Of a stretch of 64,000 nt of DNA, positions 1-9,286 are shown piece by piece; position 1 is the first letter of the stretch, and each line of letters opens with the position of its first letter. The position numbers and the translations under genes are program-made. The DNA comes from DASQGA01 sp963762085 (GTDB lineage: Bacteria; Actinomycetota; Thermoleophilia; Gaiellales; Gaiellaceae), in contig CAVXJD010000003.1 in assembly GCA_963762085.1 (NCBI GenBank), positions 1 through 64,000 of the forward strand, written 5' to 3'. The notes beneath the pieces are model-generated. The model was not told the origin of the DNA. It did no database searches and saw only the letters and a list, made by a program, of their open reading frames with translations.

Positions 1-154
1 CTTCGAAACCGACGTGCCTGCTCGCCGTCTAGAGACCTGATGCGAGGTTCAGCCGGGCGGATGACGCTGAAGCGTCTGCAGCGCCGAGCGACCAGGACGG
101 GCACGTAGGATAGTTGCGGTTTGTCGGCAACAATTCCACGGTAGGAGAGGCGAA

Positions 155-1747
155 GTGGCGATCATGACTCCCAGAGGGTCGGGGCTCGAGGACCACGGCT
201 TTTCACCGCGCGGCCGCGTCTACTGGAATCCCACCACCGCCCTCCTCTACACCCATTCTCTTCTCAACGGGGAGGGGAAGCTGGCCGAAGGCGGGCCGAT
301 CGTGGTCGACACGGGCCGGTTCACGGGCCGCTCGCCGAAGGACAAGTTCATCGTCAAGGAATCCGAGTCCGAGGACCGGATCGGCTGGGGCGCCGTGAAC
401 CAGCCGATCGAGGAGGAGTCGTTCGAAGGGCTCCGCGAGAAGGTGATCGCGTATCTCGAGGAGCAGGAGACGATCTACGTCACGGACGCTTACGCCGGAG
501 CCGACCCCGCACATCGAATCGGGGTCCGCGTCGTCACCGCTCACCCTTACCACGCGCTCTTCTCCAAGACGATGTTCATCGAGCCGGAAGAGGACGAGCT
601 AACGGGCTTCGAGCCAGATTCGCTGGTCTTGCACGCCCCGGGGGTCGAGGCGAGCCCCGAAGAGGACGGAACCCGAACGGAGACGTTCGTCGTTCTCCAC
701 CCTTCGCGGAGCGAGGTCGTGATCGGTGGGACGTACTACGGCGGCGAGATCAAGAAGTCGATCTTCTCGCTCATGAACGACCGGCTGCCGCTCGACGGGG
801 TGTTGCCCATGCACTGCTCCGCGAACGTCGACCACCAAGGCAAAGTCGCGATCTTCTTCGGACTGTCGGGAACCGGAAAGACGACGCTCTCAGCCGACGC
901 GGAGCGGTACCTGATCGGCGACGACGAGCACGGATGGGGTGACCAGGGCGTCTTCAACATCGAGGACGGCTGCTACGCGAAAGTGATTCGCCTCTCGGAA
1001 GATGCGGAGCCCGAGATCTTCCGGATGACGCGGACCTACGGAACGGTGCTCGAGAACGTGATCGTGGACGAGGAGGGCGTGCTCGACCTCGACGACGACT
1101 CGAAGACCGAGAACACGCGGGCCGCTTACAAGCTCGAGCAGATCGAGCACGCGCTCCCGGCCAAGCGGGCCGGCCACCCGAGCTCCGTGGTGTTCTTGAC
1201 GGCCGACGCCTTCGGGATCCTGCCCCCGATCGCGCGCCTCTCGAGGGATCAGGCGCTCTTCTACTTCCTCTCCGGGTTCACGGCCAAGCTCGCGGGCACG
1301 GAGATCGGCGTCGACGAGCCCCAACCGACGTTCTCCGCCTGTTTCGGGGCGCCCTTCCTGCCGCAGCCCCCTTCGGTCTACGCCCGCCTCCTCGGCGAGA
1401 AGCTCGACGAGCACGGCTCGACGGTCTGGCTCGTGAACACCGGCTGGACGGGAGGCCCGTTCGGTGAGGGGAAGAGGATGCCGATCGCCGCGACCCGTGC
1501 GCTCCTTCGCGCTGCGCTCGAGGGCGAGCTGGACGAGGGCGACTACCGGACCGACGAGATCTTCGGTTTCGAGGTTCCAATGGAGGTGCCGGGGGTCGAC
1601 TCGCACCTGCTCGATCCGCGAGCGACGTGGCGGGACGCGGAGGCCTACGACGAGAAGGCCCGGTACCTGGCCGGGAAGTTCCGCGAGAACTTCGAGAAGT
1701 TCGAGGACGTGGACTCGGCTCTCCGGGACGCGGGCCCGAGACCCTAG
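155..1747 (+). CDS. pckA: ATP-dependent phosphoenolpyruvate carboxykinase
   Basis: Cytosolic enzyme that converts oxaloacetate and ATP to phosphoenolpyruvate, CO2 and ADP, the entry step of gluconeogenesis. The 530 residues match the ATP-dependent type; the GTP type is longer. The signature GRSPKDKF is at residue 58, the P-loop GLSGTGKTT near residue 235 and the metal-binding GDDEHGWGD near residue 255. The chosen start is GTG at 155 because AGGAGAGG lies at 143-150; an ATG three codons later is the alternative. It stands about 75 bp upstream of the succinate dehydrogenase genes on the same strand, so both may serve growth on organic acids (inference). Confidence 0.96.
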   Translation: MAIMTPRGSGLEDHGFSPRGRVYWNPTTALLYTHSLLNGEGKLAEGGPIVVDTGRFTGRSPKDKFIVKESESEDRIGWGAVNQPIEEESFEGLREKVIAYLEEQETIYVTDAYAGADPAHRIGVRVVTAHPYHALFSKTMFIEPEEDELTGFEPDSLVLHAPGVEASPEEDGTRTETFVVLHPSRSEVVIGGTYYGGEIKKSIFSLMNDRLPLDGVLPMHCSANVDHQGKVAIFFGLSGTGKTTLSADAERYLIGDDEHGWGDQGVFNIEDGCYAKVIRLSEDAEPEIFRMTRTYGTVLENVIVDEEGVLDLDDDSKTENTRAAYKLEQIEHALPAKRAGHPSSVVFLTADAFGILPPIARLSRDQALFYFLSGFTAKLAGTEIGVDEPQPTFSACFGAPFLPQPPSVYARLLGEKLDEHGSTVWLVNTGWTGGPFGEGKRMPIAATRALLRAALEGELDEGDYRTDEIFGFEVPMEVPGVDSHLLDPRATWRDAEAYDEKARYLAGKFRENFEKFEDVDSALRDAGPRP

Positions 1748-1821
1748 ACCGGTTCTCTCTCAGCTCGCAGCGGTCGTTACGAGGCCGGTGCTCCCGTCCG
1801 ATCAGATAGCGTCCTTGACTG

Positions 1822-3504
1822 GTGGATGCCAAGCACGACGTGCTGGTGGTGGGCGCCGGCTGTGCCGGCATGCGCGCCGCAATCGAAGCCCACGATGCGG
1901 GGGCGGACGTGGCCATCGTCTCCAAGATCCATCCCGTTAGGAGCCACTCCGGCGCGGCCGAGGGCGGGATCAACGCGGCGCTCGGAAACGCATCCGAGGA
2001 CGATCCGGAGAAGCATGCCTTCGACACTGTCAAGGGCTCCGACTACCTGGGTGACCAGGATGCGATCGAGGTGCTCTGCACGGAGGCGCCGGACGACGTC
2101 TACCAGCTCGAGCACTGGGGCGCGATCTTCTCGCGCACCGAGGACGGGCGGATCGCACAGCGGCCCTTCGGGGCCGCAGGAGAGCCGCGGACCGCCTATG
2201 CCGCCGACATCACCGGCCATGTCCTGATCCACGTCCTGTACGAGCAGGTCATGAAGCGGGACCTTCGGGTCTACGAGGAGTACTTCGCCTGGCAGCTGGT
2301 GGAGGACGACGGCCGGTGCCAGGGCGTCATCTGCTGGGACATCGTCGACGGTGGCCTGAAGACGCTCGGCGGGAAGACGATCATCCTCGCGACAGGCGGA
2401 GCGGGACGGCTGTATCAGGGGACGACGAACGCGTACTCGTGCACCGGCGACGGCATGGCGATGGCGCTTCGGCTCGGGGTGCCGCTGAAAGACATGGAGA
2501 TGATGCAGTTCCACCCCACCACGCTCTCGCCCACGGGCGTCCTCATTACGGAGGGCTGCCGCGGCGAGGGGGCGTATCTGCTGAACGGCGACGGCGAGCG
2601 TTTTCTGAAGGAGTACGCGCCGAACGCGATGGAGCTTGCGAGCCGCGACGTGATCTCGCGGGCGGAGCAGACGGAGATCGACGAGGGACGTGGGGTGGAC
2701 GGTAACGTCCTCCTTGACCTTCGCCATCTCGGGGCGGAAAAGATCATCGACCGCCTGCCCGGTACGCGCGAGCTCTCGATGGTCTTCGCCGGGATCGACC
2801 CGATCCACGACCCGATTCCCGTCCGGCCGGGGGCGCACTATCACATGGGCGGCATCGACACCGATCTCGACGGCAAGACGTCGCTCGAGGGCCTCTACGC
2901 AGCCGGCGAGGTCGCATGTGTGTCGGTACACGGCGCGAACCGGCTGGGTGGGAACGCCCTCATGGAGACCATCACCTACGGCAAGCGCGCCGGCCGCGCT
3001 GCTGCCGACTGGGCGCTTTCGAACACCACCATCACCGTCCGGGAGGGAGCGGTCTCGGACGCCGAGCGCGAGCTGGGTGGAATCCTCGACCGCACCCAGG
3101 GCGAGCGGCCGCACGCGATCCGCGACGAGATGGCGCAGACGATGCACGAGAACTTCGGCGTCTTTCGCCGCGAAGACCAGATGGGGCGCCAGGGGGAGAT
3201 CGTCGGAGCCCTGCGCGAGCGCTACGAGCACGTGGTGGTCGACGACAAGGGAACCGTCTTCAACAACGACGTGACTCAGGCGCTGGAGCTCGGATACCTG
3301 CTTCAGCTGAGCGCTTGCATGGTCGAGGCCGGGCTCGCACGCAAGGAGAGCCGCGGTGCTCACGCTCGTCCCCACGACTACCCCGACCGGGACGACGAGA
3401 ACTACATGAAGCACACGATGGTTCGCTGGGTCGACGACCGTCCCGAGCTGTCGTGGGCGCCGGTGCGCGTGACCAAATGGGAACCGATGGAGAGGACGTA
3501 TTAG
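1822..3504 (+). CDS. sdhA: Succinate dehydrogenase/fumarate reductase flavoprotein subunit
   Basis: Catalytic FAD subunit that interconverts succinate and fumarate. The N-terminal dinucleotide-binding motif VGAGCAGMRAA begins near residue 10. RSHSGAAEGG near residue 40 carries the His expected to hold FAD covalently. HPTT near residue 231 and HGANRLGG near residue 370 are the usual substrate and FAD-contact blocks. At 560 residues it has normal length. The start is GTG at 1822; no strong ribosome site is visible. Its stop overlaps the GTG of sdhB by one base (TAGTG at 3502-3506). Together with sdhB and sdhE it forms a class E complex rather than one with SdhC/D anchors. Confidence 0.95.
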   Translation: MDAKHDVLVVGAGCAGMRAAIEAHDAGADVAIVSKIHPVRSHSGAAEGGINAALGNASEDDPEKHAFDTVKGSDYLGDQDAIEVLCTEAPDDVYQLEHWGAIFSRTEDGRIAQRPFGAAGEPRTAYAADITGHVLIHVLYEQVMKRDLRVYEEYFAWQLVEDDGRCQGVICWDIVDGGLKTLGGKTIILATGGAGRLYQGTTNAYSCTGDGMAMALRLGVPLKDMEMMQFHPTTLSPTGVLITEGCRGEGAYLLNGDGERFLKEYAPNAMELASRDVISRAEQTEIDEGRGVDGNVLLDLRHLGAEKIIDRLPGTRELSMVFAGIDPIHDPIPVRPGAHYHMGGIDTDLDGKTSLEGLYAAGEVACVSVHGANRLGGNALMETITYGKRAGRAAADWALSNTTITVREGAVSDAERELGGILDRTQGERPHAIRDEMAQTMHENFGVFRREDQMGRQGEIVGALRERYEHVVVDDKGTVFNNDVTQALELGYLLQLSACMVEAGLARKESRGAHARPHDYPDRDDENYMKHTMVRWVDDRPELSWAPVRVTKWEPMERTY

Positions 3505-4616
3505 TGGCCACCGAAGCTACGGCGTTCAAGCCCACCGCCACGATGGAGGTGGCGCTCAAGATCTGGCGCTACGACCCCGAGTCAGGCGAGCGGGCCCTGA
3601 AGCAGTACGAGGTCGACGCGCCGGAGTGGTCGTGCCTCCTCGATGTGCTCGACCTGATCAAGGACCGTGTCGACGGAACGCTCGCTTACCGCAAGAGCTG
3701 CCGGATGATGATCTGCGGCTCCTGCGGTATGCGCATGGATGGACGCGCGATCCTCGCCTGCAAGGAGCGGATGAAGCCGATCGTCGAGAGCGGCCACGTC
3801 CCGGTCATCTCGGCGATGGGGAACATGCCGGTCCTCAAGGACCTAGTCGTTGACATGGAGCCTTTCTGGTCGAAGATCAAGCACATGAAGCCGTGGCTCG
3901 ACTCCGGCTACGAAGAGCCTCCCGAGAAGGAGTTCCAGCACACCCAGGAGGAGATGAACCCCATCCACAAGGAGGCGCTCTGCATCATGTGCGGCTGCTG
4001 CGTCTCCGAGTGCAACTCGATGGAGGCCGATCCCGAGTTCTTCGGCCCGGCGGCCCTTGCCAAGGGGTTCCGGTTCGTGGGCGACCCGCGCGAGCGCACG
4101 AAGGTGGAGCGCCTCGAGTCGTACAACGACGAGCACGGAATCTGGGACTGCACGCGGTGCTATTTCTGCAACGAGCGCTGCCCGAAGGGGGTCGATCCGC
4201 GTGACGCCATCGCGAAGCTCGGCGCCGAGTCGATCAAGGAGGGCATCGACCGCGACATGGGCGCGAAGCATGCGAAGTGGTTCATCCGCTCCGCCGAGAC
4301 CACGGGCTGGCTCCGCGAGACCGAGCTGGTTCCGAAGACCCAGGGTGTCGTCGAAGCGATCAAGCAGACGAAGTTCGCTCTGTCGCTTCTACGCGTCGGA
4401 AAGGTCCCACTCCCGGTCCCGCCGCATGTGGCCCGGGACGTGGGCGAGGCCCGTGCCCTGCGCGAGCTGATCAAGACGCAGGGTCGCGACGGAGCCCTGG
4501 GGCACATCCAGGGTGAGCGAGCTCTCGCGAGGATCGAGCACATGGACTCCGGCGGTGTGAGCCGTGACGCACCCGAGGTCACGCCTGGTGAGCCTCCGTT
4601 GAGGGCGGAAGGATGA
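3504..4616 (+). CDS. sdhB: Succinate dehydrogenase iron-sulfur subunit, extended class E form
   Basis: Electron-transfer subunit. The start is GTG at 3504, coupled to the sdhA stop; the open frame continues upstream only as an overlap with sdhA. The [2Fe-2S] motif CRMMICGSC is near residue 65. A CxxCxxCxxxC [4Fe-4S] motif, CIMCGCCVSEC, is near residue 160. The third cluster motif, CTRCYFCNERCP near residue 216, has four cysteines. Canonical SdhB has only three there and binds [3Fe-4S]; the fourth Cys is the hallmark of class E enzymes such as those of Sulfolobales. The 370 residues exceed the usual 230-250; about 120 extra residues at the C-terminus have no recognised domain. Confidence 0.94.
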   Translation: MATEATAFKPTATMEVALKIWRYDPESGERALKQYEVDAPEWSCLLDVLDLIKDRVDGTLAYRKSCRMMICGSCGMRMDGRAILACKERMKPIVESGHVPVISAMGNMPVLKDLVVDMEPFWSKIKHMKPWLDSGYEEPPEKEFQHTQEEMNPIHKEALCIMCGCCVSECNSMEADPEFFGPAALAKGFRFVGDPRERTKVERLESYNDEHGIWDCTRCYFCNERCPKGVDPRDAIAKLGAESIKEGIDRDMGAKHAKWFIRSAETTGWLRETELVPKTQGVVEAIKQTKFALSLLRVGKVPLPVPPHVARDVGEARALRELIKTQGRDGALGHIQGERALARIEHMDSGGVSRDAPEVTPGEPPLRAEG

Positions 4617-5497
4617 AAGTCGCCTACTACAAGGGCTGCCTCGCCTCGCTCTCGGCGAAGGAGCTCGATTCGTCGACACAGGCCCTCGCTCCGAAGCTCG
4701 GGATCGAGCTCGAGGAGCTCGACTCGGTCACCTGCTGCGGGGCCGGCGACATCCACGAGGCCGAGCCCGACTACTACTTGCACCTGAACGCGCGCATCCT
4801 TGCCTACGCAGAGACCACCGGTGCGGAGACGCTCATGACGATCTGCAACGTCTGCACGCTCAACCTCCGCCAGGCCAACTTCATGCTCCAGAACGACGAC
4901 GCGCTTCGGAAACGGGTCAGCGAGAACCTCGAACGCGTCGGTGCGCCGCCCTACTCGGGCGGGGTCGAGGTGAAGCACTTTCTGTGGCTGATCGCCCAGG
5001 GCGACGGGTATGACCGTTTGAAGGAAGTCGCCCACAAGGGCTTGAAGGGCCTGAAGGTCGCACCCTTCTACGGCTGCCAGATCCTGCGCCCTTCGAAGCT
5101 CATGGGGTTCGAGAACCCGGACAAGCCGTGGTCGCTCGAGGCGATCATCGAAGCCTGCGGCGGCGAGCCGATCGACTACCCGGCCAAGATCAAGTGCTGC
5201 GGGTTTCCGATCATCCAGGCGCGCGAGGAAACGGCCCTCGGCGAGCTGATCCAGCCGATCGAGCAGTCGCTCGAGGCCGGTGCGGATGCGATGGTGACGC
5301 CTTGCCCGCTCTGCCACCTGTCGCTCGACGCCTGGCAGCAGAAGCTCGAGGCGTCGACGGGGAAGCGCTATCAGATGCCCATTCTGCACCTCTCGCAGCT
5401 GATCGGGGTCGCAGCCGGGCTCGAGGACTCGGAGCTCAAGTTCAAGCGCCACGTCGTGCCCGTGACGCCCATCCTCGAGAAGCTCGAAGCGCCGTAG
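4613..5497 (+). CDS. sdhE: Class E succinate dehydrogenase subunit SdhE (HdrB-like, two CCG domains)
   Basis: Membrane-associated electron-transfer subunit that replaces SdhC/SdhD in class E succinate:quinone oxidoreductases. The 294 residues hold two cysteine-rich CCG domains of the heterodisulfide-reductase B type. The first has Cys at residue 9, CCG near residue 41 and CNVC near 78. The second has GC near 155, CCG near 195 and CPLC near 231. No transmembrane helix is evident, so attachment is probably peripheral, as described for this class. The ATG at 4613 overlaps the sdhB stop (ATGA), indicating translational coupling. It should not be confused with the unrelated flavinylation factor that is also called SdhE. 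Confidence 0.9.
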   Translation: MKVAYYKGCLASLSAKELDSSTQALAPKLGIELEELDSVTCCGAGDIHEAEPDYYLHLNARILAYAETTGAETLMTICNVCTLNLRQANFMLQNDDALRKRVSENLERVGAPPYSGGVEVKHFLWLIAQGDGYDRLKEVAHKGLKGLKVAPFYGCQILRPSKLMGFENPDKPWSLEAIIEACGGEPIDYPAKIKCCGFPIIQAREETALGELIQPIEQSLEAGADAMVTPCPLCHLSLDAWQQKLEASTGKRYQMPILHLSQLIGVAAGLEDSELKFKRHVVPVTPILEKLEAP

Positions 5498-5512
5498 ACC
5501 ACCGAAGAAATA

Positions 5513-5544
5513 CCGGCCCGGCCTCCCTGGGGAAACCGGGCCGG
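5513..5544 (+). terminator. GC-rich hairpin after the sdhABE operon
   Basis: A perfect 9-bp inverted repeat, CCGGCCCGG at 5513-5521 and CCGGGCCGG at 5536-5544, with a 14-base loop, starts 15 bp after the sdhE stop. There is no T-run, so it may act as a weak or actinobacterial L-shaped terminator. Confidence 0.5.
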
Positions 5545-5567
5545 GCAGTACCCCTCCGGAGAGAGAG

Positions 5568-6425
5568 ATGCCCGCGTTGGGTCGAAACTTGCGCCGAGGC
5601 CTGAGCCGGGTTGCGATCGCGGGTGGTTCCGTCGGCGGCGTGCTGGCCGCTTGGTCGCTCTACGAGGCGCAGTGGGTGGAGACATTGGAGGTCGACGTCC
5701 TCGTTCCGGACCTCCATGAGGACCTGCGCGGTTTCCGGATCCTGCACCTCTCGGACTTCCACCTGGGCACGCTCTCGCTGAACGGACGGGCGCTTCGCAA
5801 AGCGGTGGACTGGGGGCGGAAGCAGCACCCCGACCTCGTGGCCGTCACCGGAGACCTCGTCACGAGGCCGCGCGGAGCACCGGATCTTCAGCGTGCACTC
5901 ACCGAGCTCGCCGCTCCGCACGGCGTCCACGTCGTCCTCGGGAATCACGACTTCGGAAGGACTCGTGACCCGTTCAACCAGCCCGGCGATCCAGCCGCGG
6001 TCGAGAGCGCTGGAGCTGTTCTCTACTCGGGCTCTGCGAGTGCGCTCGAGGTCGGTTCGGCACGACTTCAGGTCGTCGGAGTCGACCCGGTGTCGTTCCG
6101 CCGCCGCGTCCGGCCCGGTGCCCTGGTGGATCGGGAGGCCGACCTGCGGATCCTCCTGTGCCATTTTCCGGACGTCGTCCGGTGGCTCGAGCCGGGCGAC
6201 TTCGATCTGACTCTCGCTGGCCACCTGCACGGAGGGCAGATCTGCATCCCGACGCCGCGGGGAAAGTTGCGGCTCGAACATCTGCGGGCGCTGCACTGGG
6301 AGGGGCTCCATCAGACGGCCGCCGGACAGCTGTACGTCTCGCGCGGGCTCGGGGCGAGCTTCGTGCCCTTCCGGTTCCTCGCCCGCCCAGAGGTGACTCT
6401 TCTGCGGCTCGAGCGGGCACACTAG
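5568..6425 (+). CDS. Membrane-anchored calcineurin-like metallophosphoesterase
   Basis: Binuclear-metal phosphoesterase of the YkuE/YaeI-like group, whose described members act on phospholipid-type substrates; the substrate here is unknown. A hydrophobic segment at residues 15-30 is a likely N-terminal anchor. The metal-ligand blocks follow in order: LSDFHLG near residue 62, GDLV near 89, GNHDF near 125, HFPD near 198 and GHLHGGQ near 217. Length (285 residues) fits the family. The ATG at 5568 directly follows the purine-rich GGAGAGAGAG. It stands alone between the sdh hairpin and the next gene. Confidence 0.88.
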   Translation: MPALGRNLRRGLSRVAIAGGSVGGVLAAWSLYEAQWVETLEVDVLVPDLHEDLRGFRILHLSDFHLGTLSLNGRALRKAVDWGRKQHPDLVAVTGDLVTRPRGAPDLQRALTELAAPHGVHVVLGNHDFGRTRDPFNQPGDPAAVESAGAVLYSGSASALEVGSARLQVVGVDPVSFRRRVRPGALVDREADLRILLCHFPDVVRWLEPGDFDLTLAGHLHGGQICIPTPRGKLRLEHLRALHWEGLHQTAAGQLYVSRGLGASFVPFRFLARPEVTLLRLERAH

Positions 6426-6432
6426 CCTCGCC

Positions 6433-7047
6433 ATGGCCTACAGGCTCCACCCACTGACGCAGGTCTCGCTCGCCCACGCGCCGCCTCCGTGCGTGGGGTG
6501 CGTCTTCTGGCAGACCGGCGGCAGGCGCCTTGCAGAGAAGGGCAAGTGGGCGGACCGGGTGGAGGAGGAGTGGGGTGCCTGGGGGACGCTCTATTACGGT
6601 GACGAGAGGCTTCTCGGCGCGATGCAGTTCGGTCCCTCGGTGCATTTCCCGCGGGCCCAAGAGCTACCGGCCGGGCCTCCGTCGCCGGACGCGATCCTGA
6701 TCACGTGCGCCTATCTGGTGGATCTGCAGACGCCGTGGGTCATGCAGAGCCTCTTCCTCTCCGCGATCGGCGAGGCGCGTGATCGCGGTGTGAAGGCGAT
6801 CGAGACGTTCGGCTATCGCTATCCGGAGGGCACCGACGCCTACGAGCGCTTCGTCGTCCACCGCACGATCTTTCCGACCGACTTCCTCGCGGACTTCGGA
6901 TTCCGCCCGCTTCGCTGGGAAGGACCTGTCGCTCTGGCGCGCCTCGAGCTCGGAGGGCTGCAGCCGGTGCTGGAGGGCAGCCGAGCCAGCGTGATCCGGC
7001 GCGTGAAGGAGGCCTTCACGCCGGCGCCGGTCCCACAGCGTCCGTAG
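6433..7047 (+). CDS. GNAT-like N-acetyltransferase family protein
   Basis: A 204-residue protein resembling a group of actinobacterial acetyltransferase-like proteins that carry an N-terminal CxxCxFW motif (here CVGCVFW near residue 20) followed by a degenerate GNAT fold. The middle part contains a beta-strand-like LITCAYLV and the helix-linked segment GVKAIETFGY, then a C-terminal region with DFGFRPLRW. No specific acceptor is known. The start 7 bp after the phosphoesterase stop suggests co-transcription. It converges on asd with 5 bp between the stops. The assignment rests on family resemblance only. Confidence 0.6.
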   Translation: MAYRLHPLTQVSLAHAPPPCVGCVFWQTGGRRLAEKGKWADRVEEEWGAWGTLYYGDERLLGAMQFGPSVHFPRAQELPAGPPSPDAILITCAYLVDLQTPWVMQSLFLSAIGEARDRGVKAIETFGYRYPEGTDAYERFVVHRTIFPTDFLADFGFRPLRWEGPVALARLELGGLQPVLEGSRASVIRRVKEAFTPAPVPQRP

Positions 7048-7052
7048 TCCGA

Positions 7053-7994
7053 TTACGCCGCGAGGAGGTTCCGCGACAGGAGGTGCTCGGCGATCTGGAC
7101 GGCGTTCAGGGCGGCGCCCTTGCGGAGGTTGTCGTTCACGACCCAGAGGCAGAGGCCGCGCTCCACCGTCGGGTCGCGGCGAACCCGCCCTACGAGCACG
7201 TCGTCCCGCCCTGCCGCGTCGGCAGGCGTTGGAAGCTCGGCTATGGCGACGCTGGGCGCGGCGGCAAGGACATCAGTCGCCGCCACGGGCGAGAGCTCCC
7301 TATCGGTCTCGATCCAGACGGCCTGTGCGTGGCCGACCAGGACCGGGACTCGCACGCACGTCGCCTGGAGTGGGAGCTCGGGCAGGCCGAGGATCTTCCG
7401 CGTCTCCGCACGGAGCTTGTACTCCTCTGAAAGCTCGTCTCCGTCGAGATCCCAATCCATTGCCAGGTCGCCTTCGGCCGGCGCGGTCGCGCGGAGCTTC
7501 TCGATGCCCGCGTCACCCGCTCCCGACATCGACTGGTACGTCGCGAGCCGGACCCGCGTCAGGCCTGCTGCGTCGTGCAGAGGCTTTAGTGCGCAGGCGA
7601 GCTGAATCGCGGAGCAGTTTGGGTTGGCGACGATCCGGTCGCCGTTCAGCACCTCGTCGTTGACACCGGCCACGACGAGGGGAATGCCGTCGGTGAGGCG
7701 GTAGGCGTCCGACTTGTCGATGCAAACCGTGCCGCCGTCGGCCGCCGTGGGAACGAGCTCCCGGCTGGTCTCCGTGCCGACGGAGAAGAAGGCGAGGTCG
7801 AGATCTCCGGCGGCGAGCGTCTCGGGCGTGGCCTCCTCGACGAGCAGCTCACCGCCCCCGAACGGGATCCGCTTGCCGGCCGATCGGGCCGAGGCGAACG
7901 CTCTCACCTCGCCGAGGTTGCGACTTGCGAGCAGCTCGAGCGTGACCGTGCCCACGGCGCCGGTCGCTCCGACGACTCCGATCCTCGGCGTCAT
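7053..7994 (-). CDS. asd: Aspartate-semialdehyde dehydrogenase
   Basis: NADPH-dependent enzyme that reduces aspartyl phosphate to aspartate semialdehyde, the branch point to lysine/diaminopimelate, threonine and methionine. The N-terminal Rossmann motif GVVGATGAVG is at residues 6-15. The active-site Cys lies in NPNCSAIQ near residue 127 and the catalytic His region is GHAQAVWIE near residue 220. At 313 residues it is shorter than the usual 335-370 but all core blocks are present. The ATG overlaps the end of the aspartate kinase gene by 4 bp, so the two steps of the pathway are translationally coupled. Confidence 0.95.
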   Translation of the reverse strand: MTPRIGVVGATGAVGTVTLELLASRNLGEVRAFASARSAGKRIPFGGGELLVEEATPETLAAGDLDLAFFSVGTETSRELVPTAADGGTVCIDKSDAYRLTDGIPLVVAGVNDEVLNGDRIVANPNCSAIQLACALKPLHDAAGLTRVRLATYQSMSGAGDAGIEKLRATAPAEGDLAMDWDLDGDELSEEYKLRAETRKILGLPELPLQATCVRVPVLVGHAQAVWIETDRELSPVAATDVLAAAPSVAIAELPTPADAAGRDDVLVGRVRRDPTVERGLCLWVVNDNLRKGAALNAVQIAEHLLSRNLLAA

Positions 7995-9247
7995 GCGTGC
8001 TGTCGCTCGGCGTCCGGGGAGGAGAGCTCGAAAGCGTCGTGCAGGGCAGCGACTGTCCGCTCGACGTCCTCGTGGGGCACGTAGAACGCGATCTTGATCG
8101 GCGAGGTGGTCAGGAAGCGCGGCTCCACGCCAAGCTCGTCGAGCGTCACGAACGTCTTGGCCGCGATCCCGGGATGGCTCTTCATGCCCGCTCCGACGAC
8201 GCTCACCTTCCCGAGATCGTCGGTCTCGGACCAGCTGGCTCCGAGCTGCTCCAGGGCGGAAGCGATCTCGGCCCGGTCTTCAAGCGGCGCCGAGAAGACG
8301 ATCTCCTCACCCGTCTGGATGATCGTGTCGACGTTCACCGACGCATCTGCGAGGGCCTGGAAGAGGGCGGCCCGCCGCGCTCCGTCCACGCGGTAGAGAG
8401 CCTCCTCGACCGTATGGGTTACCCCCGAGATCATCGCCTTCTCGAGCATTCGCTCGTCCTCCTCCCTGATCCACGTGCCTTCCTCGCTGGTGAAGGTCGA
8501 ACGCACGTGGAGCCTGACTCCATGGTTCCGGGCGAACTCGACCGAGCGTAGCTGAAGCACCCGCGCCCCAGAGGCTGCCATCTCGAGCATCTCCTCGAAG
8601 CTGACCGCGTGGAGCTTTCGGGCCCCAGGGACGACCCGCGGGTCGGCAGTGAAGACGCCGTCGACGTCGGTGTAGATCTCGCAGGCGTCGGCTCCGAGAG
8701 CCGCGGCCAAGGCGACGGCGGTCGTGTCGGAGCCACCCCGGCCGAGCGTCGTGATGTCGTACGTGGTCGAGACACCCTGGAATCCGGCCACGAGGACGAT
8801 CCGGTCCTCGTCCAGCGCCTCGTGGATCCGCCGGGCGCGCACCTCGACGATCTTGGCCTTCCCGTGAACGGTGTCGGTGACGATCCCTGCCTGGGAGCCG
8901 GTGAGTGAGACCGCGTCCAGCCCGAGATCGGAGATCGCCATCGCGACGAGCGAGCAGGAGATCCGCTCCCCCACGGAGATGAGCATGTCGAGCTCACGTG
9001 GCCTCGGGCGGGGGGAGACGTCGTAGGCCAGCGCGACAAGCTCGTCGGTGTGCCGGCCCATGGCCGAGACGACACCGACGACGCGCTGGCCCCGGCCGCG
9101 CGCGGCGACCAGGCGCTCGGCGACCCTGCGGATTTTTGCGGGGTCGGCAACGGAGGTGCCGCCGAACTTCATGACCACCGTGCCGAGGCTGGCGGCAGGC
9201 AGTTCCGGCTCGACCCGAGCGACGGTCTCGAAGGCGGTTTCGGTCAT
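7991..9247 (-). CDS. ask: Aspartate kinase
   Basis: Phosphorylates aspartate, the committed step of the aspartate family. The kinase signature KFGGTSV is near residue 27, and two ACT regulatory domains fill the last ~150 residues, so lysine and/or threonine feedback is likely (family knowledge). Length is 418 residues. The listed ATG gives about 22 residues more than most homologues; GTG at 9178, just before MKFGGTSV, is an alternative start. Neither has a strong ribosome site. It lies directly upstream of asd with a 4-bp overlap. Confidence 0.95.
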   Translation of the reverse strand: MTETAFETVARVEPELPAASLGTVVMKFGGTSVADPAKIRRVAERLVAARGRGQRVVGVVSAMGRHTDELVALAYDVSPRPRPRELDMLISVGERISCSLVAMAISDLGLDAVSLTGSQAGIVTDTVHGKAKIVEVRARRIHEALDEDRIVLVAGFQGVSTTYDITTLGRGGSDTTAVALAAALGADACEIYTDVDGVFTADPRVVPGARKLHAVSFEEMLEMAASGARVLQLRSVEFARNHGVRLHVRSTFTSEEGTWIREEDERMLEKAMISGVTHTVEEALYRVDGARRAALFQALADASVNVDTIIQTGEEIVFSAPLEDRAEIASALEQLGASWSETDDLGKVSVVGAGMKSHPGIAAKTFVTLDELGVEPRFLTTSPIKIAFYVPHEDVERTVAALHDAFELSSPDAERQHA

Positions 9248-9286
9248 CCGCCGATTGTAGGCTCGGGCTCGGAGATTTCGGCCGTT

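Noticed and set aside
1777..3414. Long minus-strand open frame opposite sdhA
   Set aside because: High GC at third positions produces long antisense frames; the plus-strand gene has full family motifs and this one has none.
4160..5452. Long minus-strand open frame opposite sdhB/sdhE
   Set aside because: Same third-position GC artefact; no recognisable domain and no ribosome site.
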